Below are positions 47,548 through 59,300 of a stretch of DNA of 64,000 nucleotides, piece after piece. The translations under genes were made by a program, and so were the position numbers. Under the pieces are notes generated by a model. The model did not search any database, was not told the origin of the DNA, and worked only from the letters and a program-made list of their open reading frames with translations. This DNA comes from Chloroflexi bacterium TSY (GTDB taxonomy: Bacteria; Chloroflexota; Anaerolineae; Caldilineales; Caldilineaceae): positions 1 to 64,000 of the forward strand of contig JAHBNG010000044.1 of NCBI GenBank assembly GCA_019217005.1. The letters are read 5' to 3'. Within the stretch, counting starts at the first letter, position 1; every line of letters starts with the position of its first letter.

Positions 47548-48850
47548 GGCTAAACCAAAAAAATAATTATACGCGAACGAGAGAATGGAGAGGGGGAATA
47601 AGGACAAACCATTTTTCTAAACCAGGTAAACGTTGGAAGCGTTGTTCCAAACGGTCCATCTCTTTCTGAGTGAGTTTGACGCCGGTCTCATAAAGAGTGG
47701 AATTCAGGTGAACGAAGGGTTGTAGTTGGTTAAAGCGAAAAGAACGGGCAAAATTGAGAACGGTCTCAAGAGAATCGAGAAGAGAACCGTTCCAGTGTTT
47801 TTCAAGATGGCCCCAAACCCGTTCGATGGGGTTGTATTTACTGTGATAAGGAGGGTAGCAGGCGAGCTGAATAGAGAGACGATAGTGCTCAACAAACTGA
47901 GTGAGACGATACATAAACTGAGTCCGACGGGTATGATTTTCGGGACCATTGTCCTGATTGATCACGAGGGTCTTGACGTGAGGAAAGTGTTCACGTACGC
48001 TTTCCCAAAAAATCAATCAGGCAGTCGACAATACAGTCACTCGTCACTTTCGACTGAGTCAAGTAAAGAAAGAGTTCCTTGGTTGAAGGGAGGTAAATGC
48101 CAAAAGGAGTGACTTTCTCGGTCTTCTTATCTTGAAAGTCATGATCGAGCGCTTTGACAACCACTCGACTTATCCCTTCTCTCGAGAAACGGTCAAGTAA
48201 AATCGTCGCTTTGGCATCCCAAGAGAGGCGCAGAACCGTCTCGTCTGCATCCGCTTCTTGATTGATCTGATGAATTCTATCAAAGATCGCATCGGTCTCT
48301 GGGATCTTTTTTCACTGGTTGACTTTTTTTGACCCGGTTTGAGCCATAGCCTAACTCATTGAGCTTCAAGCGGATGGCCTCTTCGCCAGGCAATTCCTCA
48401 TCTGTGTATCCTTTCTGCTCGATGAGCTGGGTACGCATTTCGGCGGCGGTTAGTCGAGTGTACAATTGGGGGGGTCGAAAGGTGGGATCGGTCTGGCTGA
48501 ATTGATCGGCGATTTCAACCATATCGGCCAGTAAAGTGGGGATATGGTCTTCGGCTTTTTTGCGACCACGTCGGTGGCTTTGGTCGACATAACAGAAGCC
48601 GCCTTCTAGTTCTTCCAGGGCTTTGGCTATCGTCGCCCGATTCCAGCCCAACTCTCGTTCTGCTTTCGTCGGACTCCCTTCGCATATCGTTTTGACCGTT
48701 TGGGCCATGAAGTGCCTTCTTTCGTATCCACTTAACATGGCCTTCGTCTCTTTCAAGACTTCAACCATTTCTGGCGAGATTGTCATTTTTGCTCCTTTTG
48801 GAGAGCTAGTTTAACACCTTCTCGCGTATATTTTATTTTTTGGATTGGCC
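47548..48850 (-). mobile_element. ISAzo13-type insertion sequence, copy 1, transposase frameshifted
   Basis: The ends are GGCTAAACCAAAAAAATAAT and the inverse of GGCCAATCCAAAAAATAAAA. The transposase N-terminus (48786-48280) reads MTISPEMVEVLKETKAMLSGYERRH and SPTKAERELGWNRATIAKALEELEGG; the C-terminus (48016-47567) holds VINQDNGPENHTRRTQFM and ACYPPYHSKYNPIERVWGHLEK, the Rhodopirellula-type/ISAzo13 DDE pattern. Frames break near 48308 and 48006, both in T or A runs that are one base longer than in copy 2. Left flank TAA and right flank TTA do not match. It truncates the DUF4058 gene. Confidence 0.88.
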
Positions 48851-49455
48851 TTATTCAATTTGGGTGGTGGTTCGGCACGATAATCAATGCGTAAGTTGTA
48901 ACGATATTGTCTGTATATTTCGGGCAGTATCTGTCCCAACGCAATCGACGGTTCCGAATCATCCTCTTGTAGAGGTACTGGAATTGCTGGGATAGCATCT
49001 CGTACATAAAACGGGTATAGAGTTGCATCGGGGCGTTGCCATGCACGGCTCACCAATATTCGATAATGATGCTTATCATATGTTGGGAAAACATCCAATG
49101 GCCTGCTGCTGCGTAACAGATCGATTTCGATCAGGTTCGTCTGGGAGTGCAGTACCTCTTGGCGCTTGGTTTCATATTCAACGCGTCCCTGACCCGTTCT
49201 CTTGTTCACTGGAGAGAGGATTTCGATAACGGTAATCACTTCATGCCGGTGTGTGCTCCGAATCTCCAAATAACGCTCTTTGACTTCCTCTCCCATAGGA
49301 ATTTGAACTGTGTATGGATATCCATTTATATTTCTGGCTCTTTGAGAAGCAGCAGTTTGCGCAGAAGATTGGAAAACTGCAACATCTGGTCGTCCAACAA
49401 AGGTGTGCCCATTTGAAGGATTCGCTACAATATATGTCCTTTCCTCAGGTGCCAC
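48851..49455 (-). pseudogene. DUF4058 family protein, truncated at both ends
   Basis: The remaining 200 codons read PEERTYIVANPSNGHTFVGRPDVAVFQ, RYLEIRSTHRHEVITVIEILSPVNKRTGQGRVEYETKRQEVLHSQTNLIEIDLLR and YYRILVSRA-like HYRILVSRAWQRPDATLYPFYVRDAIPAIPVPL. DUF4058 proteins have a restriction-endonuclease-like core with unknown role and are common in Chloroflexota and cyanobacteria. About 70 N-terminal residues (usually MPSPFPGMDPYLE...) are absent: stops precede the frame directly after the end of iolC. The C-terminus is cut by the ISAzo13-type element at 48850. It is a relic. Confidence 0.75.
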
Positions 49456-49467
49456 ATGGATACGTCA

Positions 49468-50536
49468 TTACTCTAAGCCGCCTCTAGATCCCACAAACTC
49501 CATCACCTCATCCAGCGTTGGCATAAAATTGGCACACCCATGTGCCAACACCACAATCGCACCACATGCATTGCCCATCCGTGCAGCTTTGCGCCAATCC
49601 CACCCATTCACATATCCATAGATGAAGCCTGCTCCGAAAGCATCGCCGGCCCCCAGAATATTATAAATCTCGACTGGATACCCCGGTGCTTCAATTGGTT
49701 CTTCCCGGTCCGCCAAATGAATACGTGAACCCAATGCGCCCACCTTTTCAATCACCGCCGTGGGACCAAGTGACAAGAGTGTACGGATGGCTGCATATGT
49801 ATCACCCTCGACTTTGGCATCCGATACTTGTGAATGGGTCAAGGTCATCTGCGATGGGTCGGTCAACATCGAGGCGTTGATCTCGTCATTCGTTCCAATG
49901 ACCACGTCGACCGAGTGCATAATGGAGCGAGAGACGACGCCAAATGCGCGCGGATCGTGCCACTGGTCGGGGCGAAAATCGAGATCGAAGACCACTTTGG
50001 TGCCAACTTGCTGAGAGAGTTCTGCACCAAACATTGTGGCGCTGCGACTTGGCTCTTTGCTTAGGTTGGTGCCAGCAAATTGAAACACTTTGCTATCGGC
50101 AACAGGTGCAGCCAAAACATCGTCAATCGTCAGTTCAATGTCGGCGCAATTATCTCGATAGTAGACAAGGGGGAACTTGTCAGGCGGTTCGATGCCCAAC
50201 ACAACGGCGCTGGTTCGGTGTCCTGGTTTGCGAGTGCTAAACTTGGTCTCTACATCTTCCTTGATCAGGAAAGTAATGGATAAAATCCCCCACAGGATCT
50301 TCACCCAATCCAGTGACAATCGCTGTTTTGAGACCCAATCGCCGACCGCCAACGCTAATATTTGTGGGAGAACCACCCACATAGGCCGCAAAACTCGTAA
50401 TCTGTTCAAACGGTGTACCAACATCGTTGCTGTAGAGGTCAATCGATGAGCGCCCCATGTGGAGCGAATCGTAGGTTCTGCTTGCGTCGGATTTATTTGC
50501 TGCAGTTGGTTTCACATTGGGTGAAGACATAGTCAA
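49468..50536 (-). pseudogene. iolC: IolC-like 5-dehydro-2-deoxygluconokinase (PfkB family) with one frameshift
   Basis: The N-terminal frame from 50536 has DSLHMGRSSIDLYSNDVGTPFEQITSFAAYVGGSPTNISVGGRRLGLKTAIVTGLGEDPVGDFI. Near 50278 one base is missing, and the protein continues in the next frame with FLIKEDVETKFSTRKPGHRTSAVV, FQFAGTNLSKEPSRSAT, VVFDLDFRPDQWHDPRAF and the PfkB signature YNILGAGDAFGAGFIYGYVNGW with the catalytic Asp. The sequence matches the IolC branch, which phosphorylates 2-deoxy-5-keto-gluconate in inositol catabolism. The full chain would be about 355 aa. A single frameshift could be recent or an assembly error. LacI-type regulator lies just upstream. Confidence 0.85.
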
Positions 50537-50563
50537 GTTGTCCTGATTTCTGTTGATGAGATC

Positions 50564-51595
50564 TTACGCTGACTGACGAACAATCAAATTTCCGGGCATT
50601 AGCGTCTCTTTGTTGGTTGAACTATTCCCTATAGTCTGTTTTTTGGAACCAAGGAGATTGAGCAGGATCTGCATGGCGCGAACACCCATCTCATGCCGCG
50701 GTTGATGAATGGTTGTCAGGGGTGGATCCACGACAGCCGAAATATTGAGGTCATCAAATCCAGTAACAGCAACATCCTTCGGGATCTGATAACCCTCGCT
50801 GCGTAAGACTGAAATCGCTCCAATTGCCATCGCATCATTGTAGCAGCAAATCGCATCGGGTTGCGCGCTCCACATTTTGGAAGCTCGCTCAAGCAACTCA
50901 ACAACGCCACTTGCGCCGCCTTCCAAACGTCCATTCGGGCCACTAACTGCCAGCTCGGCATCAAGGCTTGCAGCTTCCATTTTAGAGCGCCAGGCTCGTT
51001 TTCGTTCAGTATCAGATCGTCCCATGTTCTCACTTCCCAAATAGGCAATTCGACGATGACCACGTTCAATGAGATGTTGCACAATTTGGCATCCACCATG
51101 ATAATCATCGTGATAAATTGTATGGATCTCGTCACTCTCAGTCATCGAATTGATCAAGACAATGGGGATACCAGTTTCCTGGAGCATCTTGCTGTACGCA
51201 TTGCCGACGCTACTGGAGGAAACAACGATGCCATCCACTTGGCGCCCCTGGAAACTTCGTGCAACCTCGAGTTCGCGCAAAGGATCGATTTCCGTACTAG
51301 CTAAAAAGAGACTGTATCCTCGCTTACGCGCTTCAGATTCCAGCCCTTGCGCAACTTCACTGTGAAACGGATCTGAAAATGTTGGAACGATCAAACCGAT
51401 GCAAAAGCTGCGCTGTGTGACTAGGCCACGAGCCATCAAACTAGGGGTGTAGCCAACATCCTGCGCAACAGCCAAGATACGGGCGCGCGTATCGTCGCTC
51501 ATGCGTCCTTGTCCACGCAAGGCACGGCTCACAGTAGGATGACTTACACCAGCTATTTCCGCAATATCTTTAATAGAAACGCGCTTTTTTATCAT
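50564..51595 (-). CDS. LacI-family transcriptional regulator
   Basis: About 343 aa from MIKKRVSIKDIAEIAGVSHPTVSRALRGQGRMSDDTRARILAVAQDVGYTPS, the canonical LacI helix-turn-helix and hinge. The periplasmic-binding-like domain follows (FCIGLIVPTFSDPFHSEVAQGLESEARKRGYSLFLAST, VDGIVVSSSSV, RRIAYLGSENMGRSDTERKR, PDAICCYNDAMAIGAISVLRSEGYQIPKDVAVTGFDDL). The frame opens at 51754, but the LacI alignment fixes the start at 51595. It is 28 bp upstream of the iolC-like gene on the same strand, so it is a likely repressor of the inositol-type genes. It is intact although the genes it would control are broken. Confidence 0.93.
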   Translation of the reverse strand: MIKKRVSIKDIAEIAGVSHPTVSRALRGQGRMSDDTRARILAVAQDVGYTPSLMARGLVTQRSFCIGLIVPTFSDPFHSEVAQGLESEARKRGYSLFLASTEIDPLRELEVARSFQGRQVDGIVVSSSSVGNAYSKMLQETGIPIVLINSMTESDEIHTIYHDDYHGGCQIVQHLIERGHRRIAYLGSENMGRSDTERKRAWRSKMEAASLDAELAVSGPNGRLEGGASGVVELLERASKMWSAQPDAICCYNDAMAIGAISVLRSEGYQIPKDVAVTGFDDLNISAVVDPPLTTIHQPRHEMGVRAMQILLNLLGSKKQTIGNSSTNKETLMPGNLIVRQSA

Positions 51596-51869
51596 AGATC
51601 CAACGGTACAAAGGTTGCAAGAAGACGATAGACTAGGCGAAGGTTGAGGAACAAATGTATCCAAACCGAATAGAATGCATTGGGGGATCAGAGTAGAGCA
51701 AACGTCTGCACAATTAGTATAGCACTCTGCTGAAAAGGCTGTCAAATTGTTCAAGGAATCTTACAAGTTAGGCCATCCAAATAAGTATATCAATTGTGGA
51801 GACATTCTGCGCAAATTTAGTCAGAGGATTCATAGATTTACCTGCTCAAAATGATGAATGCATGAGCCT

Positions 51870-52940
51870 CTACACATTAAACCGGATCGTCAAAATATCT
51901 CCATCCTGGACAAGATATTCCTTCCCTTCCAGCCGCAATTTTCCTTGCTTGCGCGCTTCAGCCATTGTGCCAGCTGCCATCAGATCATCGTATGCGATCG
52001 TCTCTGCACGAATGAAGCCTTTTTGCAGATCTGTATGAATCACGCCTGCCGCAACTGGTGCCGTTGTATTCTTTTTGATGGTCCAAGCCCGCACTTCATC
52101 TTCACCTACAGTAAAGAAGCTTTGTAGACCCAACATCCGGTAACAATATTGGATAGCACGGTTCAGACCGGGTTCTTTGATGCCAAAATCAGCCAAGAAC
52201 TCAGCCGCCTCCTCGGAATCCATTTGAGCGATTTCAGCCTCCAAGCGCCCCCGTAAAAAGAAGGTGTTTTGATCAAGCAAGTCAGCATATTGCGACTCGT
52301 CATCATCGTCGCCTCCATTGATCACGCGTAAGAGCGGTTTAAGCGACAGCAAACCAAAACCACCCAACATGCGCCGTTCCTCATCTTCCACCTCAACATT
52401 GCGCAATGGAATCTCATCCTCCAGCGAATTTAAGAGTCGTGTCAACAACTTTTCCTCCGTTGCCATCCGCTGGCGTTCTTCCAGCGTGCCTCGATGTTTC
52501 TGTCCCCCCAAACGCTCCAATCGATTTTCAATGGTGCCCATATCATTGAGAATCAATTCGGCCTCCATGGTTGACAGATCACGCATTGCATCGACTACGT
52601 TATCTGGGTGGGGAACGGTTTCATCCTCGAAGGCGCGCACCACGAGCATCAGCGCGTCATTCGCAGCAATGGCGTTGAGTAGCGGGCCACTAATGCCTGT
52701 TTTGGCCGAGTCTTTTGCCATTCCCGCAATATCGTTGTAGGTAACCGTCGCATAAATCGTACGCTTTGGGTTGAAAAGAGGCACAAGCGTATCAACACGG
52801 GAATCGGGCACATTCACGACAGCGGTATGCACCTCTAATTGTCCGCTAGAAAAAGCGGCAGTTGCTGTATCACTACGAGTTAAGGCATTATAGATGGTTG
52901 TTTTGCCGCTATTGGGCAGACCAATAATTCCGATTTGCAT
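51870..52940 (-). CDS. ychF: YchF/OLA1-type ATPase (Obg-like)
   Basis: A 356-residue P-loop NTPase of the Obg/YchF group. The P-loop is GLPNSGKTTIYNAL at residues 7-20 (usual GLPNVGKST), followed by a switch region and DIAGMAKDSAKTGISGPLLNAIAANDALMLVVRAFEDE. A coiled-coil helical domain (residues about 120-200) and the C-terminal TGS domain (YRMLGLQSFFTVGEDEVRAWTIKKNTTAPVAAGVIHTDLQKGFIRAETI, ending KEYLVQDGDILTIRFNV) are complete. YchF hydrolyses ATP and associates with ribosomes and stress response. It is a housekeeping gene and appears intact. Confidence 0.92.
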   Translation of the reverse strand: MQIGIIGLPNSGKTTIYNALTRSDTATAAFSSGQLEVHTAVVNVPDSRVDTLVPLFNPKRTIYATVTYNDIAGMAKDSAKTGISGPLLNAIAANDALMLVVRAFEDETVPHPDNVVDAMRDLSTMEAELILNDMGTIENRLERLGGQKHRGTLEERQRMATEEKLLTRLLNSLEDEIPLRNVEVEDEERRMLGGFGLLSLKPLLRVINGGDDDDESQYADLLDQNTFFLRGRLEAEIAQMDSEEAAEFLADFGIKEPGLNRAIQYCYRMLGLQSFFTVGEDEVRAWTIKKNTTAPVAAGVIHTDLQKGFIRAETIAYDDLMAAGTMAEARKQGKLRLEGKEYLVQDGDILTIRFNV

Positions 52941-53375
52941 AATGATTTCCTGATCCTGAGCAAAACCCTGTTTTCATGCGGAGCTCAGTTTAAATATAGA
53001 GGATATATTCAGCAATATTATATCATAGTTCCCTGGCGTAGACTCGAATCAGGAAATCGACTCCATGAGTTTGTCACAGATTCTTCATCTCTTTCGTCTA
53101 CTGTATGAACCGATCACTTATTCACAGTAGACCGCAGCGGAGTCGCCATGCATGGCGCAGCGTTCTCTAACGCCGGATCGAGTCGAGTACAGCCGCATTA
53201 GAGAATGCTCTCCCCACGGATATAAAACATAATTTGGATCGACTGAGTATACTCTACTTTGAAGACTGTGCTTTGTAGTTGTAGTGTTTTTTAGACGCTA
53301 AACCATGCCCAAACAGCGGCACCTTCGTCATCTTTGCTGGTGGGTTCAGGACTTTTCCAAGGTAAGAGCCGTTCT
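52941..53375. other. Intergenic region between RHS gene end and ychF, with hairpins
   Basis: No gene is supported. An imperfect hairpin (AGCGTTCTCTAACGC near 53159 and GCATTAGAGAATGCT near 53195) could terminate the RHS transcript. No immunity-protein ORF is found directly downstream of the RHS gene, where one is normally expected for a toxic RHS tip; a stopless stretch of about 30 codons right after the RHS stop lacks a start. Confidence 0.45.
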
Positions 53376-56300
53376 TCAATCTGTAAACCTTAGACCAACA
53401 TGCTGCAAGAGTTGATTCTGAAAACTATGGCAGTTTTGTCCTATTGGCCAACTCCAGTTACCCTTATAGGAAAGTGAGAAATTTCTTATCCCGGCTATGA
53501 TCTCAGCTCTAGTTTGCATAGAATTGGTGTAAATTACGTTGTATTCCTTAATGTCGGCTCCTCGTTTACCGTGATAAGGATCATCTGCGAATCCCTTATT
53601 TAGACTACCTTCTGTTCCAAAAAGCGTCTCTTTAATATCGACCTGGTCACCTGGCCACCAAGCATAGCTATCGTCTTCTGGCACAAGTTCAATCCACCAA
53701 TGACCATAAGCTTTATCACCTTTTTCGAGTGATATATCCTTTCTTAACAATTTTACACCTGGGACAATCCTTCCCTCCCTTCGATAAAGTTCATCAGCAA
53801 ATAATCTTACAAACCCTCCGGTGACGGCGCCATTTGCAAATTTGCCCCCACCCAACTCAGATGCGGTACCTCCAACAACTGCGGCAGCGGCAGTGCGATA
53901 TACGTTGGCTTTCGGGTTCCCAGAATCTATTTCATTTATAATGGGTGCAAAGGCGTGGGTGAAGGCAGCACTTACGAATCCATGTTCAAACTTACCACCC
54001 TCCAGGACAGTGGAGGTTCCTCCTACTACGCCATGTGCTGCTATTTTGGTTAGTCCTGGCTGAATTAGAATCCCAACCTTATAGACTGCTCTGGCTGTGA
54101 CCCCACCGATAAGTCCAGCCCTCAGACCCGTCTTCAAAGCATCACGCACACTTCCCCCAGCGAATAGCGTTCCTGAAAATGCAGAACCAAATCCAAAACC
54201 AGCTCCAGCACCGACAGCCGCTCCCATTGGGCTAACAATTGACCCAATACCAGCACCGTACCATGCTGTTATTGCGCCAACCCCAATCGACGCAATGGTT
54301 CGCCAATGTTTCTTGAAGAATTGCCCAACTTCCTTAAACACTTTCTTAAAGAAGAACCCAGAAGGATCAGTGTGAGACAGCGGGTTATTTAGCACATAGC
54401 TGTAGCGATTGAGGCTCTGGGAATTCGTCGGTGCCTGGACAAAGGGATCGGCGCTCAGGAATCGGCCCAATTCCGGATCATAGACGCGGCCATTCATGTG
54501 AATCAGGCTGACAAGATCGAGCTGTTCATGCCCGGTAAACCCACGGTTGATTGAGCTGGTGATGAAATCTGTCGCATCCTGCCAATCGATGGTGCGTCGT
54601 TTGCCCCAAGCATCAAAGCTGAGGCGTTCGACCACGTTCCCACTCTCGTCGGTGATGGCATCCACCGAACCCAGATGGTCCTTGTGCAGATAACGCGTGC
54701 TGTGCAAGCCGTCGCTCTGCTGGGTGTAGACTGCAATCGACTCGCCACCCGCTCGGATGTAGTGGATGTGCTTGGTCAGGCCGCCGGTATATTCCTGTTC
54801 ATAGAGGCCGCCCACGTAGAGGAGCGTGGTGACTGTATTATCGGTGGTCGTGACTCGTTTGTATCGACTGTGTTCAGGTCCATAGGTGAATTCAATTGTG
54901 GAGCCAGCGTCTGTGATCGTATGAGGCTTGTTAAATGATGTGTATCCCACCGTCCCGCCGGAACTGCCAATGCGGTTGCCATTTGCATCGTAGGTATAGG
55001 TGTGATTCTTGACGCCGCTGACAGAGGTCACAGCGTGCGGACCAGCACCGTTTGCGCCATAGGTATAGGTACCCACATCCGACTTAAAGGTGATGTTGCC
55101 CAGCCCATCGTAGCTGACGGTCTTCGGCGTCTGTCCAGAGACGGTTGCGCTTGTCAAACGGTTGAGTCCATCATAGACGAAGGTCTCAGTAAGATTCTGG
55201 TTCAGATCGCTGCGACTGGTGAGGTTGCCAATGGCATCGAATGCATAGCTCAAATTTTGGACTGCCGCTGCACCGCCGTTCCCGCTCTGAATTGTCTGCA
55301 CCCAGCCGGTGTTGGCATCATAGCTGCGAGTCGTGGAGAGTCCATTGCCCAATGTAGCCGTTTCAAGCTGGCCGCGTGCGTTCAGATTTTCAGCTTGCCA
55401 ATAGAGGCTGTTGTTCGCCGCATTGCGCACATCTGACAGATACCCGTTGGCGTTATAGCTATGTTTCACGGCAAAGCCCGTGGGATAGGTGATAGACTCT
55501 AAGCGGCTATAGAGATCGTAAGCAGTCTCAATCGTGTAATCTTGGCCATCAATGGTCGTGGTCTTCTGTGAGAGGCGCCCCAAATCGTCGTAGGTCTGAT
55601 CCATCTGATAGCCATCGGCACCGCTCACAGTTGCCAGCTTGCCCATTCCCCGTGGCTTTGTGTCATAGAGCCAGGTGCTGGTTCCTTCCGGCTCTTGACG
55701 CTCGATCATGCGGCCCAGTTTGTCATAGAGCATCTGAATGGTATTGCCCTTGGCATCCGATTGAGAGATGAGTTCGCCCAGGGCATTGTACTGGTAGGTT
55801 GTGGTGCCAGTATCCGGATCCACCATGCTGGTCTGGTGGCCGCGCACGTCGTAGGTCATGGTTGTGACGTTCCCAGCCGGATCTTGCATTTGGATTAAGT
55901 TTCCAAAACTATCATAGCTGTAGGTGACACGACCGTTGAGGTTATCTCGACTCTCCACAAGTTGCCCCAATTGATTGACCGACCGTATATTGATCTGATT
56001 CAAGGCGTTTGCCGTTCTCGTTGTCAGACCTTGATAGGTGACTGTTTTGACGCGGTTGCCGGGTGATGTCTCAGTGAGAACGCGACCGATAACATCATAT
56101 TGAAAGGTCGTCCATAGAGGAGAATCGTTCTTAAAATAAGGTTCTGAGAAGCGGGTCACCTGACCCCGTTCATCATAGACAGTGTCGACATAGATCTCGC
56201 GCCCATCGAAGCCAAGCGTCTCCGAACGGATTGTGCGATCCAGGAGATCGAGGTAGGTGACCGATGGTGATTGACCGGAGCTTTGCTTATAGACCAGGTA

Positions 56301-59300
56301 TCTAGCGCCGGCAGGACAACTGGCGTTCTCGCACAACTGATAGGTATGATTCGTCTGGGTACCATCAGCGCGCGACTCCTGAATTTGGCGACCAAAACCA
56401 TCATATGCCCAGCTTGTGGTCAGATTGTTTGGTCCAGTCACACTCAGAACGTTGCCCAAGCGTGCATCATATGTACGGGTTTCTGTGTGGTTCAGAGCAT
56501 TGGTGTTCTGCACAGCAAAGCGGCCCTGTGCATCATACTGGGTATTTTGGGAGCGCGTTTCGATCCCTGGTCCACTGATCTGACTCTTTTTGATGTTGCC
56601 ATAGGCATCATGCCAGTATCGTTTTTTCAAACGTAAGGTTGGGTGAGATGGTTCGATAATCTCTTTGATCAACAACCCGCTTGCAGTGTTATAGCCAAAG
56701 GTAGAGATACGAGTTTGCGCCGGCTGACCGGGCGCAGATTTTGTGACTTTGGCGCGGGTCAACTGTCCCAGAAGCCACTTTGCAGTATCGTTGGTATAGG
56801 TATTGACAGTTGTCTCTGTGTGACCATCACCATAGGCAACGGTGATTTGGGTCGGGTTACCATAATCATTGTATTGAGAGGTTGTGTCTGTCGCCTGGAC
56901 CAAACTGCCGTCAAGCTCATATCTCTTTTCAACACTATTTTGAATGAAGGAAAAGTATCGATTACTGCCACCGAAGGTATTGACTGCCAGACTATTGTCG
57001 ATCTCGCTGACCAGAGTACCGTCGGTCAAACGCTGCTCTACGCGCTTTGCAGCACCGGCAAATTGATACTCCAGTGCATAGTCGGTTGTGGTTTGGATAC
57101 CAGTCTGTTCATCTGTTGCCTCGATCTGGCGAAAGCCGCGAAAGCCTCTTCCTTGCAGATCGAGTTTGGCCCCGCTGTAGCGATAACTCATCCGGTTTTC
57201 GCCACCAATGCCGTTGCTGGTGGTAAAGGATGCGACTACGTAGAGCGGCCCTTGAAAATCGACTTCGGGATAGACTGCATCAGCGTCTTTTGTATAGAGG
57301 TCGCTTGGCACGGATAGGTTCGCGCCAATGTGAGCGCGAAGTTCACTCCCAGCCTGCGCAGTAAACCCGGAAATAAGCCTAATTTGATTTTTGGCATGCA
57401 GAGTCACATTCCCCCCGCTCTCAATTGTAAAGCTTGGGCCAGCTGTGATGTCATTGGCAACGTCATATTCGATTGTCTCGCCCGACTGGATCGTTTGGCT
57501 CTGTAGATGGAGATGCGGCACAGCAGGTGGCTCAACTAGAATATATTCGGTGAGAGGTTTGTATACAACCTGAATTTTTGCGTCGTGGCCGTTCGTGATC
57601 GAAGTGAGCAGATCGGGAATATAGCGCGCGCCTGTATTTTGCTCCCACTCAGGTCGGTACATGGATATGTTTCCGCCATCGCCTTTGGCAATATCCGTTA
57701 GGCCATCCCCATTAAAATCAGCTGGCCAGGTTTTCGCATCTCCGTCCCCTATAGAAGCAAGAGTTTCCACGGTGCTGACAAACCGAAATCCGGTCGATGT
57801 TTTTAGATAGATTGAGTTGCCCTTAGCGGAGGCAATGTCAGTCAAGCCATCCCCATTGAAATCTACAATCCAGGTATATTTGGCTTCGCCCCATTGATCC
57901 GAGACATTCCACGTCTGAGGGTCGAAGCGACTCCCTGTAGACAGCCTCATATAAACATCGCCACCATGAATTGAGGCAATGTCGGTCTGACCATCTCCAT
58001 TGAAATCACCTGGTCGGGTCAAAGACGCTTCACCCCACTGGTTGGGCACGCTCCAGACTTGGTGGTCAAAGCTATTTCCGGTAGAGAGCCGCACATAGAT
58101 ATCGCCATTGTTGGCGGAAGCAATGTCTGTTAGACCATCACCATTGAAGTCTCCCGGCCACGTATATTCTGACCCACCCCACTGGTTAGGCACGCTCCAG
58201 ACTTGGTGGTCAAAGCTATTTCCGGTAGAGAGCCGCACATAGATATCGCCATTGTTGGCGGAAGCAATGTCTGTTAGACCATCACCATTGAAGTCTCCTG
58301 GCCAAGTGAATTCGGATCCACCCCACTGATTGGGCACGCTCCAGACATGATGGTCAAAGCCACTACCGGTAGAAAGCCGCACATAGATATCGCCATTGTT
58401 GGCGGAGGCAATGTCAGTTAGACCATCCCCATTAAAGTCTCCTGGCCAAGTGAGACTAGATTCGCCCCACTGATTGGATACAGGCCAAATTAAATTGTCA
58501 AAGCCAGTGCCAGTGGACAATTTCACATAGATCTCGTGGCCATTCTCTGAACGTGAGGCGATGTCAGTCAGGCCATCCCCGTTGAAGTCTCCTGGCCAGG
58601 TCCATGTATGAGGATCTCCCCACTGACCTGCAACGCTCCACGTTTCATTGATTAGATCTAGCAACTGTTCCCGCCAGTCAAAAGTTGTTGGTGCAAAACA
58701 GCGATTAGCGCTACCACATTCAGTTAGACGAACCAATATCGAGCGATCTGTCGTTTGGCTATTCTGGTAGGTGAGCAAATAGTCACGCACCAGCTCCTGT
58801 CCATGATAAGCACTGATTTGAGTCAATCGTTTGTTCGTTCTGAGTGATGAACCACCAATGTACATAGGTGGCGTATCCGGTCGATCTTCGTAGAAGAACT
58901 GGACTGAGTTATAGGGACTTAAGCCCGCGGCTGCGTTTCCCGTGTAGTCGATGCGGATTGGGCGATATTCACTGTTGGCGCTGTTTTCCGCATAGGAGAC
59001 GGTCAGATAGTTACCTTTTGTATCCGAAACTTTGCTGACTGCCCAGAACAGAACGCTCGATTTGCCTTGTGCTTCAATACGCGAGTCGGCGGTGTAACCA
59101 TACTCCATGATTAAGCCACCTTGCGTCCAGACCTGAAAGCGTTCTGGTCCAACGCCCGCTGTGCCATACGAAATGATCTTGCTGAAACTTTCACGCTCAG
59201 TGCGGTACTCGGTGCCGTCTGCTCCATATGGACCGCTGATGGCAACCAAACGTTCCCCATCCAAACAGAATCGGTCATTGCTGTCGAAGTCGATCCCATC

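Noticed and set aside
47548..48850. Programmed frameshifting in the ISAzo13 transposase
   Set aside because: The two copies break at different sites, and each is in frame where the other is broken, so the shifts are not a conserved signal.
57690..58620. CRISPR-like regular repeat
   Set aside because: The 144-bp period is coding, in frame, and encodes FG-GAP units; there are no spacers.
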